A DNA stretch of 43,404 bases from Planctomycetota bacterium (GTDB lineage: Bacteria; Planctomycetota; Planctomycetia; Gemmatales; Gemmataceae). Location: NCBI GenBank assembly GCA_016872595.1, contig VGZJ01000015.1:1-43404 (forward strand). The letters are read 5' to 3'. Below are positions 43,342 through 43,404 of this stretch, piece by piece (positions within the stretch are counted from its first letter, which is position 1; the number at the start of each line of letters is the position of its first letter). The position numbers and the translations under genes were made by a program. The notes under the pieces were generated by a model, which saw nothing but the letters and a program-made list of their open reading frames with translations, was not told the DNA's origin and searched no databases.

Positions 43342-43404
43342 ATGAAGTCCGTGATCGGGTTCGCTCTGGTGTGTGCGGCGGCGCTGAGCGCCGGGGCCGC
43401 GCCA
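43342..43404 (+). CDS. Secreted or membrane protein, first 21 codons (truncated by window edge)
   Basis: ATG 43342 is preceded by AGGAG at normal spacing. The visible N-terminus, 'MKSVIGFALVCAAALSAGAA' plus Pro, is a typical signal peptide with a likely Ala-x-Ala cleavage site. The frame runs off the window, so the mature protein is unknown. It probably shares a transcript with the coiled-coil gene. Confidence 0.7.
   Translation, partial: MKSVIGFALVCAAALSAGAAP

Overview
The window is high-GC bacterial chromosome. It most resembles a planctomycete of the Gemmata group, inferred from gene content rather than from a marker gene. The pointers are a type-II prepilin-like DUF1559 protein, a giant acidic low-complexity protein with an excisionase-like head, many vWA/kinase/FHA-type signalling proteins, and several families of small palindromic repeats, one of them inside a coding region.

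Layout. (1) 1-3858: right end of an integrated mobile element. It holds a truncated primase-type protein, a RecA/DnaB-fold ATPase, a winged-helix protein and a tyrosine recombinase. The recombinase frame runs antisense through a tRNA-Asp(GTC) gene, the likely attachment site. (2) 4234-9547: an operon for a sugar-acid-type MFS transporter, a fused E1 alpha/beta 2-oxoacid dehydrogenase, its E2 acyltransferase and an SDR whose catalytic Tyr is Phe. (3) 9564-16342, minus strand: fumarylacetoacetase and an unrecognised partner, a membrane-anchored acidic repeat protein, a small lipoprotein, a DUF1559 prepilin-like protein and a sulfotransferase. (4) 16479-22909: the core genes dnaX, ybaB, a small unknown gene, recR and rpoN, then a biotin-dependent carboxyltransferase. 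dnaX carries an in-phase A9 tract whose -1 frame gives a 429-residue gamma-like product. (5) 23006-25592, minus strand: an acyl carrier protein, a condensation-domain-like enzyme and an Rnl5-type RNA ligase.

(6) 25756-42222 is the most unusual part. A plus-strand operon encodes two vWA proteins, a Ser/Thr kinase with an FHA-like tail, a zinc-ribbon/FHA-like protein, a PPP-type phosphatase, a small zinc-ribbon protein with an acidic tail, and a zinc-ribbon/beta-sandwich/membrane protein. It converges on a minus-strand set: an unrecognised protein and two ClpB-like double AAA+ proteins. Both AAA+ proteins end in a domain that I read as class I release factor (RF2)-like with the GGQ domain deleted. 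I infer a phospho-signalling module coupled to AAA+ machines, possibly acting on ribosomes or translation products. (7) 42510 to the end: a membrane-anchored coiled-coil protein and the start of a secreted protein.

All functional statements rest on reading motifs by eye; no database search was run.
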